From positions 1 to 41,030 of the forward strand of contig JUHI01000032.1 of the NCBI GenBank assembly GCA_000799755.1: 41,030 bases of DNA, written 5' to 3'. Within the stretch, counting starts at the first letter, position 1; the number at the start of each line of letters is the position of its first letter. The notes beneath the pieces are model-generated. The model ran no database searches, was not told the DNA's origin, and was given only the letters and a program-made list of their open reading frames with translations. Origin of the DNA: Martinezella tropici (GTDB lineage Bacteria > Pseudomonadota > Alphaproteobacteria > Rhizobiales > Rhizobiaceae). Below, in pieces: positions 16,805 to 24,302 of the stretch. The translations under genes and the position numbers were made by a program.

Positions 16805-17380
16805 TTAGGACATATGGCGACGGGATAGCCTTGCCGAAACTCTCCTGCGTGCTTTGTGAATATTCCACACACAAGCTCCGGCAGCCTCGCAGAGATCCGT
16901 AATGAGTTTATGTCCCACCAAAAGCCGAATTGATGAACCTGTGAAGTTATCTCCGGCACGTTCATACAAGCCATGCAAGTGCTGAGCTAAGAGTGCCTCG
17001 ACTACAGCGCAATAAGATCCACGATTCTCCATCCGTTGAATGCTATGGCCTTCCTTGGGATAGAGAAGATACGTCATCGGGATGCCGCACCTTCGGATCG
17101 CTGAGACGATTTGCTCCGATTCTGATGGTTTGACGCGAACATCCTTCCCACGCTGAACGATTAGCAGCGGCCGTCTAATGCGATCGACATAGGTCAGGGC
17201 GACCGTTCCTCCAGAAAGCGGCGAGCCGCTTCCTTAGTGAAATCGCCCAACCGAGTCTTGTAGACAGATTTCCATATCTTCCGGTATTCGGGGATCGTGC
17301 CAAGAGACGTCAGAAGGTTCGAGATCCCGTTTGGGTGGCGTAAACGAAGCGCATTCTGTGGCGCGACGGGTACTTTCGCA
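16805..17380 (-). pseudogene. S9 (prolyl oligopeptidase/acylaminoacyl peptidase) C-terminal relic
   Basis: Read on the minus strand, 17380 down to about 17200 encodes 'NGISNLLTSLGTIPEYRKIW' and 'FTKEAARRFLEERSP'. A one-base deletion near 17193-17202 then shifts the frame, and the other frame continues 'LTYVDRIRRPLLIVQRGKDV', 'PMTYLLYPKEGHSIQRMENR' and 'ALLAQHLHG' to a stop at 16805. These are the Asp (KDVRV) and His (EGHS) regions of S9 peptidases. The N-terminal propeller and the catalytic Ser region are absent. The gene is dead: both truncated and frameshifted. Confidence 0.8.
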
Positions 17381-18095
17381 TTCTCAGGTTTTAAACGTGT
17401 GCAGATTTGCGTCGTTCAATCGTTGTGACCCTGCTTCGCGGTCTAACTCAAAAATCTGGATCACAGGCAATGATTTGGTTTGATGCTTTGCTGGAAAAGC
17501 CGACGACGAGCTTCTGCGGCGTTGTGTTGCCGTCGTATTAAACGTCGTTGCTCGCGGCATAGACGTGATCGACGATATAGGTCAAATCTCGGATGTGCCG
17601 GTAACATGCCTCGTGAGTCGGAGGCTTTGGATGACCATTCTCAGATCATCAGCATCCACCGTTCCAGCGCTCTTTCTTTATGTGCCATCCATTCTCGAAG
17701 CTGTGGGTCGACTGGCGCGTCTGCTCCAGAGATCGCTGTTAGTCGCCAACGACGGGACCGCAAATCCATATTCCTTCATTCCGATGTCTGGCCTCGGACA
17801 CTCCTCGGTCGTCCTGGTGGATCCTGGCGAATTGGATAAGAACAACCGTTATGTCATCGTCAGTGCTACGCCGGTCGCAAACCCAGAAATTTAAAGGCCC
17901 GGTCGGCTCCCTTTGATGGGAATAATATGCGGGTCGCGGTAGGCTGAGACCTACGCGCCGGAGCAAACGAGCGCCACAGTGATCGCGATTTTCCAGCTGC
18001 AGTCCTGTCTCGCTTCGTTCTTGGTCCTAAATTTGGCGTCATTCGATCGCTCTCGTTCGACTTCCCGCATCCTGCATTCAAGGAGCAGAAACCAC
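17381..18095. other. Gene-free stretch before the beta-lactamase
   Basis: About 715 bases with open frames on both strands (for example 17565-17894, plus) that match nothing I recognise. It follows decayed sequence and is probably degenerate DNA plus the beta-lactamase promoter. No ampR-like divergent regulator gene is present. Confidence 0.5.
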
Positions 18096-18980
18096 ATGCC
18101 ATTAATGATCACGCGTCGCTTTGTGTTGATGACGCCGATGATTGCCCTATCGGGATTGTCCGGCTTGGGCGCTCAAGCCGAGACTAGCCGCAGGGGTATT
18201 GAGTTGCGACTTAAGGAGCTTGAAACGCGTAGCGGCGGACGCCTTGGCGTGGCCGTGTCGAATACCGCAACCGGTCAGATAGTCGGTAACCGCCTCGACG
18301 AACGTTTTGCCATGTGCAGCACGTTCAAAGCATTGGCCGTTGCATACACGCTCCACCGCGTGGATCGCGGCGACGAGCACCTTGATAGACGCGTCTTTTT
18401 CAACGAGCGCGACCTGGTCACACCTTTCAAGGCCACCAAACCCCATCTCGCGGATGGCATGACGATCGAGCAGCTATGCGAGGCGGCGATAATCGTGAGC
18501 GACAGCACTGCCGCAAATTTGCTTCTGGCGAGCTTCGGCGGCCCATTAGCGCTTACCACTTATCTACGATCCCTCGGCGATCGTGTGACGCGTCTCGATA
18601 AGATTGAGTTGGACTTGAACGTTGTTAAGCAGGGAGAAACCCACGATACCACCTCACCGCGCGCCATGGTCGGCACCCTGCGCCAAGTCGTTCTTGGGGA
18701 TGCTTTATCAGCTCCGTCCCGCATGAAGCTGACAAACTGGATGACCGAGTCCAAAGACGCAGCGACACAGCGTCTCCGTGCCGGTTTGCCGAAAGGATGG
18801 CAGATTGCGAATAAACCTGGAACTTGGAAGGGAATTTCCACCAACGATATCGGAGTGATCTTTCCTCCTGGTCGTGATCCGCTTGTGGTTGCAGCTTATC
18901 TTGGAGGCGCGCCTGGGAAGATCAAGGACCAAGAGACTATCTTGGCTGATGTCGCCCGGATTATTGCTGAGGAGATCTAG
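18096..18980 (+). CDS. Class A beta-lactamase with altered SDN and KTG motifs
   Basis: A 294-residue serine beta-lactamase. The N-terminus MPLMITRRFVLM has a twin-arginine-like signal, with cleavage near 'GLGAQA', so it should act in the periplasm. The nucleophile motif is C-S75-T-F-K78, and the general base is E171 in E171-L-D-L-N175 (Ambler E166/N170). The Ambler SDN motif is S135-D-S137, and the KTG motif reads K240-P-G242 (AAA CCT GGA), i.e. Thr235 is replaced by Pro. Asn132 and Thr235 normally contact the substrate carboxamide and carboxylate, so activity may be reduced or its spectrum shifted. ATG 18096 is supported by AAGGAG ten bases upstream. No regulator is adjacent. Confidence 0.92.
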   Translation: MPLMITRRFVLMTPMIALSGLSGLGAQAETSRRGIELRLKELETRSGGRLGVAVSNTATGQIVGNRLDERFAMCSTFKALAVAYTLHRVDRGDEHLDRRVFFNERDLVTPFKATKPHLADGMTIEQLCEAAIIVSDSTAANLLLASFGGPLALTTYLRSLGDRVTRLDKIELDLNVVKQGETHDTTSPRAMVGTLRQVVLGDALSAPSRMKLTNWMTESKDAATQRLRAGLPKGWQIANKPGTWKGISTNDIGVIFPPGRDPLVVAAYLGGAPGKIKDQETILADVARIIAEEI

Positions 18981-19160
18981 GTGAACCGCCTCGATCAGTC
19001 TCAATCAATCACGTGCGACAGGCCGGGTCCTCTACGGTCACAATTGAAATCTCACGTTCGGCCGCTTGAGAAGCTTGCCCCGTCAGCACGGAACCGAGCC
19101 CTCCACCATCAAAAATGAAATCGCTCGGCCATTGCGGCACGTAGGAGCTCCCTCGTCCAA

Positions 19161-19182
19161 AACCCTGACAGCTGTCAGGGTT
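19161..19182. repeat. Candidate parS (centromere) palindrome, copy 1
   Basis: A perfect 22-base palindrome: core CCTGACAGCTGTCAGG flanked by AAC and its mirror GTT (positions 19161-19182). The same 16-base core occurs at 19294-19309 and at the repB 3' end. The centre CAGCTG fits the CNGCNG centre of the 16-base parS consensus I recall for repABC plasmids, while the outermost bases differ. It is the likely binding site of the RepB (ParB) protein of this replicon. Confidence 0.7.
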
Positions 19183-19290
19183 TTTGTAAATGTATGACAG
19201 GGAGGGTGACCCCTTCAATTCGGCCCCTCGCCTTTCCCGATCGACGACATTCCATTCCAATCTCTCTCTGACGCCAAATCCTTTTGGCAA

Positions 19291-19312
19291 AACCCTGACA
19301 GCTGTCAGGGTT
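19291..19312. repeat. Candidate parS palindrome, copy 2
   Basis: The same 22-base perfect palindrome as copy 1, exactly 130 bases downstream. Perfect conservation over the whole 22 bases within otherwise unrelated flanks indicates selection as a protein-binding site. Confidence 0.7.
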
Positions 19313-19530
19313 TCAAGTTGAGCACGAAGGCAGATCCGAACAATCATTTCCATCCTCGCCTCGACAGCCCCACCGGCCAATGTTCAAGATAGGCAGGCGC
19401 GCGCACCCAGTTCGAGCCCCGCACAAAGGGATTGACCATCCGCCTCCAGCAGGTTCCGCGCCGCACACAAGAAAATCATCATTTGCGGATACTCCCGTTC
19501 ACGCTACCTTGAGCCGCAGGGAGATCCGAA

Positions 19531-20148
19531 ATGTCGTTCGAATTGTACGCCGCCTTCATAGCAACAACGGTTGCCCTCATGGCATTGCCAGGCCCGAACG
19601 CGGCATTGATTACCGCGAACTCCATTGCCTATGGACGCAGATACGGTTTGATCACGGTAGTTGGCACAAGTGCCGCCATGATCCCGCAACTGCTCCTCAC
19701 TGCTCTCGGAATGAATGGCGCGCTCACTCTGACGGGAGAGTTTTTTGAATGGATACGCTGGGCAGGCGTTGCCTATCTGGTTTATCTTGGCATCCAGGCT
19801 TGGCGGGCGCCGGCCGTAGACCTGACGAAAATCAAGGCAGAGCCCCAGTCAGGACGATCCATTTTCCTGCGCGGCTTCCTTGTCTCCTCGTCCAATCCGA
19901 AGACGTTGCTATTCTATGGAGCGTTCTTCCCGCAATTCGTCGTGGCAGACGGGAACGTCATGCGACAACTCCTTCTGCTTTCCTTGAGCTTCCTTGCCGT
20001 TGCCGTCGTGCTCGATAGCTGTTGGGCCCTGCTTGCGGATAAGCTCCGGCGTGTGCTGGCTGCGCGTGGTGCATTCCGCAATCGCCTGACAGGTACGATC
20101 TACTTCGCTGCCGCGGCCGGCCTTGCCGGCGTCAGACGCGCCTCGTGA
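19531..20148 (+). CDS. LysE/RhtB-family amino-acid exporter
   Basis: A 205-residue inner-membrane exporter of the LysE superfamily. The N-terminal signature 'ALMALPGPNAALITANSIAYG' follows the first helix, then 'VVGTSAAMIPQLLLTALGM', 'WAGVAYLVYLGIQAWRA', and the 'SSSNPKTLLFYGAFFPQFV' motif typical of RhtB proteins. About six hydrophobic helices are present. AGGGAG lies about eight bases before the ATG. It probably exports an amino acid or homoserine-lactone-like compound; the exact substrate cannot be read. It stands alone, 145 bases before the HIT-family gene. Confidence 0.9.
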   Translation: MSFELYAAFIATTVALMALPGPNAALITANSIAYGRRYGLITVVGTSAAMIPQLLLTALGMNGALTLTGEFFEWIRWAGVAYLVYLGIQAWRAPAVDLTKIKAEPQSGRSIFLRGFLVSSSNPKTLLFYGAFFPQFVVADGNVMRQLLLLSLSFLAVAVVLDSCWALLADKLRRVLAARGAFRNRLTGTIYFAAAAGLAGVRRAS

Positions 20149-20293
20149 ATAGTAATGGCATTCGTCGCCTGCTCGTCAAAAATATCCGTGATGGACCTGT
20201 CTGACATCCACCCGCTCCACTAGACGACACCTCTCCTTGATCTCCGCACGCCATTAAGATAGCCGACGAATAACAGTGTAGATCGGAAACAGA

Positions 20294-20821
20294 ATGGCGC
20301 TTGATTCACAGTCTTTCATTGCCGAGACCAGTGGCTGGACCATAAGCCACCGTGTGAGCTCGGCATTGCCCGGCTATCTGATCCTCGGGGCAAAGAGCTC
20401 CGCCACCGATCTCTCCGATCTGCCTGAGGGCGCCTTGCACGAACTCGGGCCTCTGCTGGCGCTGACCCAGACGGCTCTGCGACGAGAGCTTGGCGCCCAG
20501 CGCGTATACATCGGTCGATATGGCCACATCCGCGGGCTCGCCTTTCACTTTCATATCATCCCAATATACGACTGGGTCGAAGACCTATTCTGGCAGGATG
20601 CCCGGTATCGGGCGCTCAGACAATTTGCCGAAAGGGAGGGGGAAACCGAAACGGATGGCGCAGAACTGACATTTTTCGTCTGGCGCGAATTCTGTGAGCG
20701 CCAACACCCTCCCCCGATCAAGGGGCCAACCGTTTCGAGTGTCGTCGAAGTCCTGCGTAGAACAGTGCCTCAACATTTGTCGGCCGCCGGGATATCTCAT
20801 CTTCAAGATTTGGGATCGTAA
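20294..20821 (+). CDS. HIT-family protein (nucleotide hydrolase/transferase-like)
   Basis: A 175-residue cytoplasmic protein. The N-terminal part 'TISHRVSSALPGYLILGAKS' and 'YIGRYGHIRGLAFHFHIIPI' match the HIT superfamily, with the histidine triad reduced to H-x-H-x-x-P (HFHIIP), the first His probably supplied by the upstream 'GH'. Typical members hydrolyse Ap4A or related nucleotides. The C-terminal 70 residues ('LFWQDARYRALRQFAERE...FFVWREFCER') are not part of the minimal HIT fold. No neighbour indicates a pathway. Confidence 0.75.
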   Translation: MALDSQSFIAETSGWTISHRVSSALPGYLILGAKSSATDLSDLPEGALHELGPLLALTQTALRRELGAQRVYIGRYGHIRGLAFHFHIIPIYDWVEDLFWQDARYRALRQFAEREGETETDGAELTFFVWREFCERQHPPPIKGPTVSSVVEVLRRTVPQHLSAAGISHLQDLGS

Positions 20822-21508
20822 GCAAGGCTCCATATTCCTGTCCTGAATTGTCCAACTCTTCCATCAACAGCCCTGAGAGACGACGGTGGACAATTTGCTT
20901 GACGAATCAGGCTTCATGACGTGCTATATCCATAGAGGCAGACAAAAAAACCTGCTCTTGATGCCCAAATTCGAGGCTCCCTAAATATCGGATTTTAAAC
21001 GAAAATTTTCCCATCGTGAAGTTAACCGCTCACTAGTTTCCACTAGCTATACAGCGCCTTTTCCCGCTTCTTGAGCGTGAGAAAAGCCGCAATCATTGGG
21101 AGCGCTTTCGCGTCCGAAACCGGGGCAAAACGATCAACATCATCTGATTTGAACGGACATTTCGAGATAAATGTCCCGCCCTGGCATCCCAATCAGGAAC
21201 ACATCCTGGATCGATGAATTCCTCACAGCTTTTCCGTTTTATCGCCGTTCGATGGCGACCGTGCTCCTATAGGCTGGAATACTGGTACGACCTACCGCCG
21301 GAGAGGAGGGATCGCATTCGATCACCACAGCCCATTCGGCCGGCACAGGTCTTATCGTTAAGGTCTCATTTGCTCGAATGGACAGTTCTCGCCCGGTCGT
21401 TGGTTACAAAATTGTAAGGGTGCTATTCATTTTCGGTTAAGTCGAAATCGGGCATCAAAGTCATGCGTAAACACGCAGCATCAACCCCCAATGCTTATGA
21501 GGCTCAAC
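20822..21508. other. Gene-free stretch with one inverted repeat
   Basis: About 690 bases with no supported gene; a short open frame at 21214-21417 has no recognisable product or ribosome-binding site. The inverted repeat TTACAAAATTGTAA at 21404-21417 lies about 90 bases before the small secreted-peptide gene and could be an operator in its promoter. Confidence 0.4.
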
Positions 21509-21679
21509 ATGAAAAACCTGTTTCTCGCTTCCGCTATCGCCCTTGTATCGGTTGTCGCCGTAAGCGCGCCGTCGCAGGCTGCTCCGTTTCATCGTCATCA
21601 CCATCACTGCGCTGTAAAGACCGTGAAGCACAAGGTTCATGGCCACTGGGTCGTTCGTAAGGAACGCGTCTGCCGTTAA
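21509..21679 (+). CDS. Small secreted His-rich peptide
   Basis: A 56-residue protein starting MKNLFLASAIALVSVVAVSA with a clear Sec signal peptide (cleavage near 'PSQAA'). The mature part is only about 30 residues, contains HRHHHHC and ends VVRKERVCR; it has two Cys that could form a disulphide and a His cluster suited to metal binding. GAGG six bases before the ATG at 21509 decides the start over the upstream in-frame ATGs at 21491 and 21497. Similar mini-proteins of unknown role are common in rhizobia. It is convergent with repC. Confidence 0.75.
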   Translation: MKNLFLASAIALVSVVAVSAPSQAAPFHRHHHHCAVKTVKHKVHGHWVVRKERVCR

Positions 21680-21724
21680 TCCCAATCTGCATTTGTACTG
21701 TTGGCAAAGTTCGGCAGACAATGA

Positions 21725-21754
21725 ACGGCCATAGCTGAAATCGGCTGTGGCCGT
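21725..21754. terminator. Stem-loop between the small secreted peptide gene and repC
   Basis: Stem ACGGCCATAGC / GCTGTGGCCGT (11 bp including one G-U) with an eight-base loop, in the 170-base gap between convergent genes. It probably ends transcription of one or both. No long T-run is visible. Confidence 0.5.
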
Positions 21755-21850
21755 ATCATTCCATGAGAGCAGTGCATTATCGTACCCGCGCGAAAGAAGG
21801 TTTTCAAAATCTCGTCGGGACGAGGCGTTTCAGGCAGCCGAATCCAAGGA

Positions 21851-23074
21851 TCACGAAACCTCCAATAATGTATGACCACCTCCACTATTTGCTCGGAGCA
21901 ATGCCATCAGGGCTGGACCGAGCGAAAACTCGCGGCGTCTCGCTTTGGCCGTGAGGTCCTGTAAATAGGCACCGGCAGATTTGATGTTTCCGGATCGCTC
22001 CAGGATGCATGCCATCGTCACCGCCGCATTCTCCGGCCCCATTATTTCGCAAGCATGCTGATAGGTGGAAGGGCTGACGCCGAGCATGGAACGTACGACG
22101 ATGGCAGCAGACATGAGATCTCGCCAACTACCAATGACGGCAGTCGGTCCATATGAACTTATCTCGGGGCAAGCCTTCAGCACCAGGGCTAAGGGAAAGA
22201 TACGCATCGGTTCTTCACATACCGGGTCTTGTTTCAGGGATGTCACCTTCAGCGTTGTTCGAGACGGCTGTTCAGATTCATGAAGGGATTCGGGATTTGA
22301 ATTCTGTATGTGGCGCTCACTATGGGCATCATTGGTGCTAAGATTTTCGACTTTTTCCTGCGTTTCCAGGAGGTTGATGATCTCGCCACGGAGAAGCTCC
22401 ATGCATTCCAGGATGGAATCGATGTCGGACATGGTCGGCGAACGGGAAATACGCGCGGCGAGGGCGGTATAGTTCTCTTCGAACATCGTCCAATTGCCCG
22501 GAACACCTTCCATGATTGCCGCGGCAATCAGTTTGCGAACGTCGCGACGGCATATGGTCAGGCTCTCCTTTGCCCGGCGAAAGGCAATCCGATCTGCGAC
22601 CACCTGCTGGGCGATGATCGCGAGCTCTTCGGCACGGTGCAGAAGCGGCGAAATGTCGAAGCCGAATGCATTTTCGATCTCGCCATCGCGACCCTTTCTC
22701 GCATAGCGCTTGCCATTGGCGCTATCGCGTCGAACGATCAGCCCGGCTTCGATCAGAAGCGCCAAATGCCTGCGCAACGTAGCCCCTGCAATGCCGTGGG
22801 CACGCAAGGTCAACTGTGCGTTGGAGGGAAAGACGATCAGTTTGGCGTCCTGGCGAAGCTCGTTGTCGGGATAGAAGCTCAGCAATGCGTCGAGCACGGC
22901 CAGGCTACGATCCTGCAATCCGAGCTTTTCTCGTGCTTCGGATGCATCGCGGAAGACCTTCCATTTATCGACGGTCTTTTTTGGTTCGATTGTGGTTACG
23001 GCAATTTGCTGCCGGATCAGGGCAAGCGTCATCGGCCGCCGCCCGAAAGGCGTCGTCAGACTTCCATTCTGCAT
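21851..23074 (-). CDS. repC: RepC, replication initiator of a repABC plasmid
   Basis: A 407-residue initiator essential for replication of repABC replicons; in characterised members the origin lies inside repC itself. The N-terminus 'SLTTPFGRRPMTLALIRQQ', 'VDKWKVFRDASEAREKLGLQ' and 'LLSFYPDNELRQDAKLIVFP' and the winged-helix segment 'AHGIAGATLRRHLALLIEAG' are characteristic. The track-like upstream TTG (23089) is less likely than the ATG at 23074, which has AAGGTGAGG just upstream. It is the last gene of the operon and is separated from repB by the antisense-RNA gene. Confidence 0.96.
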   Translation of the reverse strand: MQNGSLTTPFGRRPMTLALIRQQIAVTTIEPKKTVDKWKVFRDASEAREKLGLQDRSLAVLDALLSFYPDNELRQDAKLIVFPSNAQLTLRAHGIAGATLRRHLALLIEAGLIVRRDSANGKRYARKGRDGEIENAFGFDISPLLHRAEELAIIAQQVVADRIAFRRAKESLTICRRDVRKLIAAAIMEGVPGNWTMFEENYTALAARISRSPTMSDIDSILECMELLRGEIINLLETQEKVENLSTNDAHSERHIQNSNPESLHESEQPSRTTLKVTSLKQDPVCEEPMRIFPLALVLKACPEISSYGPTAVIGSWRDLMSAAIVVRSMLGVSPSTYQHACEIMGPENAAVTMACILERSGNIKSAGAYLQDLTAKARRREFSLGPALMALLRANSGGGHTLLEVS

Positions 23075-23132
23075 TTTCCTCACCTTCAAGAGGCAAAAGA
23101 AATACGATCACCAAAAACGGTGCCAAAGACTC

Positions 23133-23161
23133 TTGACTGGGATTCGAGGAAATGCGATTCT
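23133..23161 (+). promoter_or_regulatory. Promoter of the repABC antisense RNA
   Basis: TTGACT (23133-23138), 17-base spacer, GATTCT (23156-23161) on the strand opposite to the rep genes, placing the start near 23168. Its position in the repB-repC gap is the standard one for the counter-transcribed RNA. Confidence 0.7.
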
Positions 23162-23167
23162 TCAGTT

Positions 23168-23220
23168 GCTACATTGAAGAGAAGGCTTCCACGACGGCAA
23201 CGTTTGGGGGCCTTTTTTCT
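23168..23220 (+). ncRNA. Counter-transcribed RNA (incA-type ctRNA) controlling repC
   Basis: A short RNA of about 53 bases is predicted between the promoter above and a strong intrinsic terminator: stem AAGGCTTCC (23182-23190) with GGGGGCCTT (23206-23214), nine pairs including two G-U, followed by TTTTTTCTTTT. It is antisense to the repC leader. In repABC plasmids this RNA blocks repC expression and determines incompatibility and copy number. Ends are inferred from promoter and terminator, not mapped. Confidence 0.8.
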
Positions 23221-23247
23221 TTTGCTAGGTTTCCTTTCCAATCACAA

Positions 23248-23269
23248 AACCCTGACAGCTGTCAGGAGT
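23248..23269. repeat. Candidate parS palindrome, copy 3, overlapping the repB stop
   Basis: The core CCTGACAGCTGTCAGG (23251-23266) is identical to copies 1 and 2; the flank on one side is AAC and on the other AGTT, so the outer symmetry is broken by one base. The palindrome overlaps the repB stop codon (23262-23264). It places a candidate centromere inside the rep operon. Confidence 0.65.
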
Positions 23270-24302
23270 TGCGGTTATTTCTCGCTCGCGTAAAGCGCTC
23301 GACCAGGTCGGGCAGCTCATCTTCGACGAATCTTATAAACTCTGTTCCCAATTCGCCCTCTGCCGAGATTCGAACCTCCCGGGGTGAGGTCATGAATGAC
23401 CCTAGCCTGGTTCCCGACATATCGGAAATCGCGATCTGGGTGTTACGGGAAGCCGTGGCGGGCTTGATCACTTTCAGAGCCACCTGAAACCTTTGGTCCG
23501 AAGTTTCAGTGGCCTCATCGACGTCCGCCAAAGCAGCACGCACCAGCTCAAGGGCATTGGGCGCTGCGGATATCGTCTTTGCCAGATCGAGCCAACGCGG
23601 TCGCCCGACTTTCGGAGCCCTGCCGATAGCCTCAATGACATCGGCCGGAATTGTGCGATAGACGCTCCGCATTCTGGCGAGTTCCGCATCCTCGATCGAG
23701 AGAGCGGCGTAGATATGCCGCGCCTTGATGCCCGCATCATCCATGCGCGAGGCAAACAAGGCGCGCTCGATCCATGTCAGGTCCTGCCTGCCTGCGTTTT
23801 CAATGCCCTGCGCCAGAACGAGATCGAGATCGGAAATCTCAACTTCGATGGCACGCACGGCGCGGCCCAGCTCCAGAGCAGCCCGCCATCTGCGATGACC
23901 ATAAACGACCTGATAGCGGTCGCTTGAGGAAGGATGCCGCCGAACCTGGATCGGAACCTTCTGGCCTTCCTCCTCGATGGAGCGCTTGAATCTCTCGAAA
24001 TCGTGAGGCTCGTCGTCAGGCAGGCGGTCCGGATAAGGAGATGCTTCGATCACATTAGGATCAAGATCCTGAATCCAGCCTCCGCCGGATTCGACAATGG
24101 CCCGCAACCGATCGCGTTCTGCTCGTATGTCGCCGATTGCCCGATGCGCGGCACCAATCACGCCGGCACCGACGCGGCTCGATTGCACGGGAGTAGGGCT
24201 GGCGTCGGGCGGCGTCGGATCTGCCGCGGGTTCAGCGCCTTCCAATTCGGCGGAAAGCAGGCCGAAACTGGCAACGATGGATTTCCTCGGGCTTTTGCTC
24301 AT
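23262..24302 (-). CDS. repB: RepB, ParB-type partition protein
   Basis: A 346-residue centromere-binding protein. The N-terminal segment 'MSKSPRKSIVASFGLL' is the RepA-interaction region. The ParB nuclease-like domain follows with 'PHDFERFKRSIEEEGQKVPI' and 'DRYQVVYGHRRWRAALELGR', then the helix-turn-helix region ('DLTWIERALFASRMDDAGIK') and a C-terminal dimerisation part. It should bind the palindromes listed here and, with RepA, segregate the plasmid. Its start overlaps the repA stop by four bases (ATGA), giving coupled translation. Confidence 0.95.
   Translation of the reverse strand: MSKSPRKSIVASFGLLSAELEGAEPAADPTPPDASPTPVQSSRVGAGVIGAAHRAIGDIRAERDRLRAIVESGGGWIQDLDPNVIEASPYPDRLPDDEPHDFERFKRSIEEEGQKVPIQVRRHPSSSDRYQVVYGHRRWRAALELGRAVRAIEVEISDLDLVLAQGIENAGRQDLTWIERALFASRMDDAGIKARHIYAALSIEDAELARMRSVYRTIPADVIEAIGRAPKVGRPRWLDLAKTISAAPNALELVRAALADVDEATETSDQRFQVALKVIKPATASRNTQIAISDMSGTRLGSFMTSPREVRISAEGELGTEFIRFVEDELPDLVERFTRARNNRNS

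Larger units (their letters stand above)
18981..19530. other. Intergenic region carrying two candidate parS sites
   Basis: About 550 bases without a supported gene between the beta-lactamase and the LysE exporter. Its main content is two copies of a long perfect palindrome, listed separately, 130 bases apart. Confidence 0.6.

Noticed and set aside
17565..17894. 109-codon plus-strand frame upstream of the beta-lactamase
   Set aside because: No ribosome-binding site, no family, no conserved-looking motif; surrounded by decayed DNA.
19195..19206. TATGACAGGGAG near parS copy 1 as a fourth half-site
   Set aside because: Only a six- to seven-base match to one arm and no symmetric partner.
21214..21417. 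67-codon frame before the His-rich peptide gene
   Set aside because: Lacks a ribosome-binding site, composition is unlike a secreted or folded protein, and a palindrome overlaps its end.
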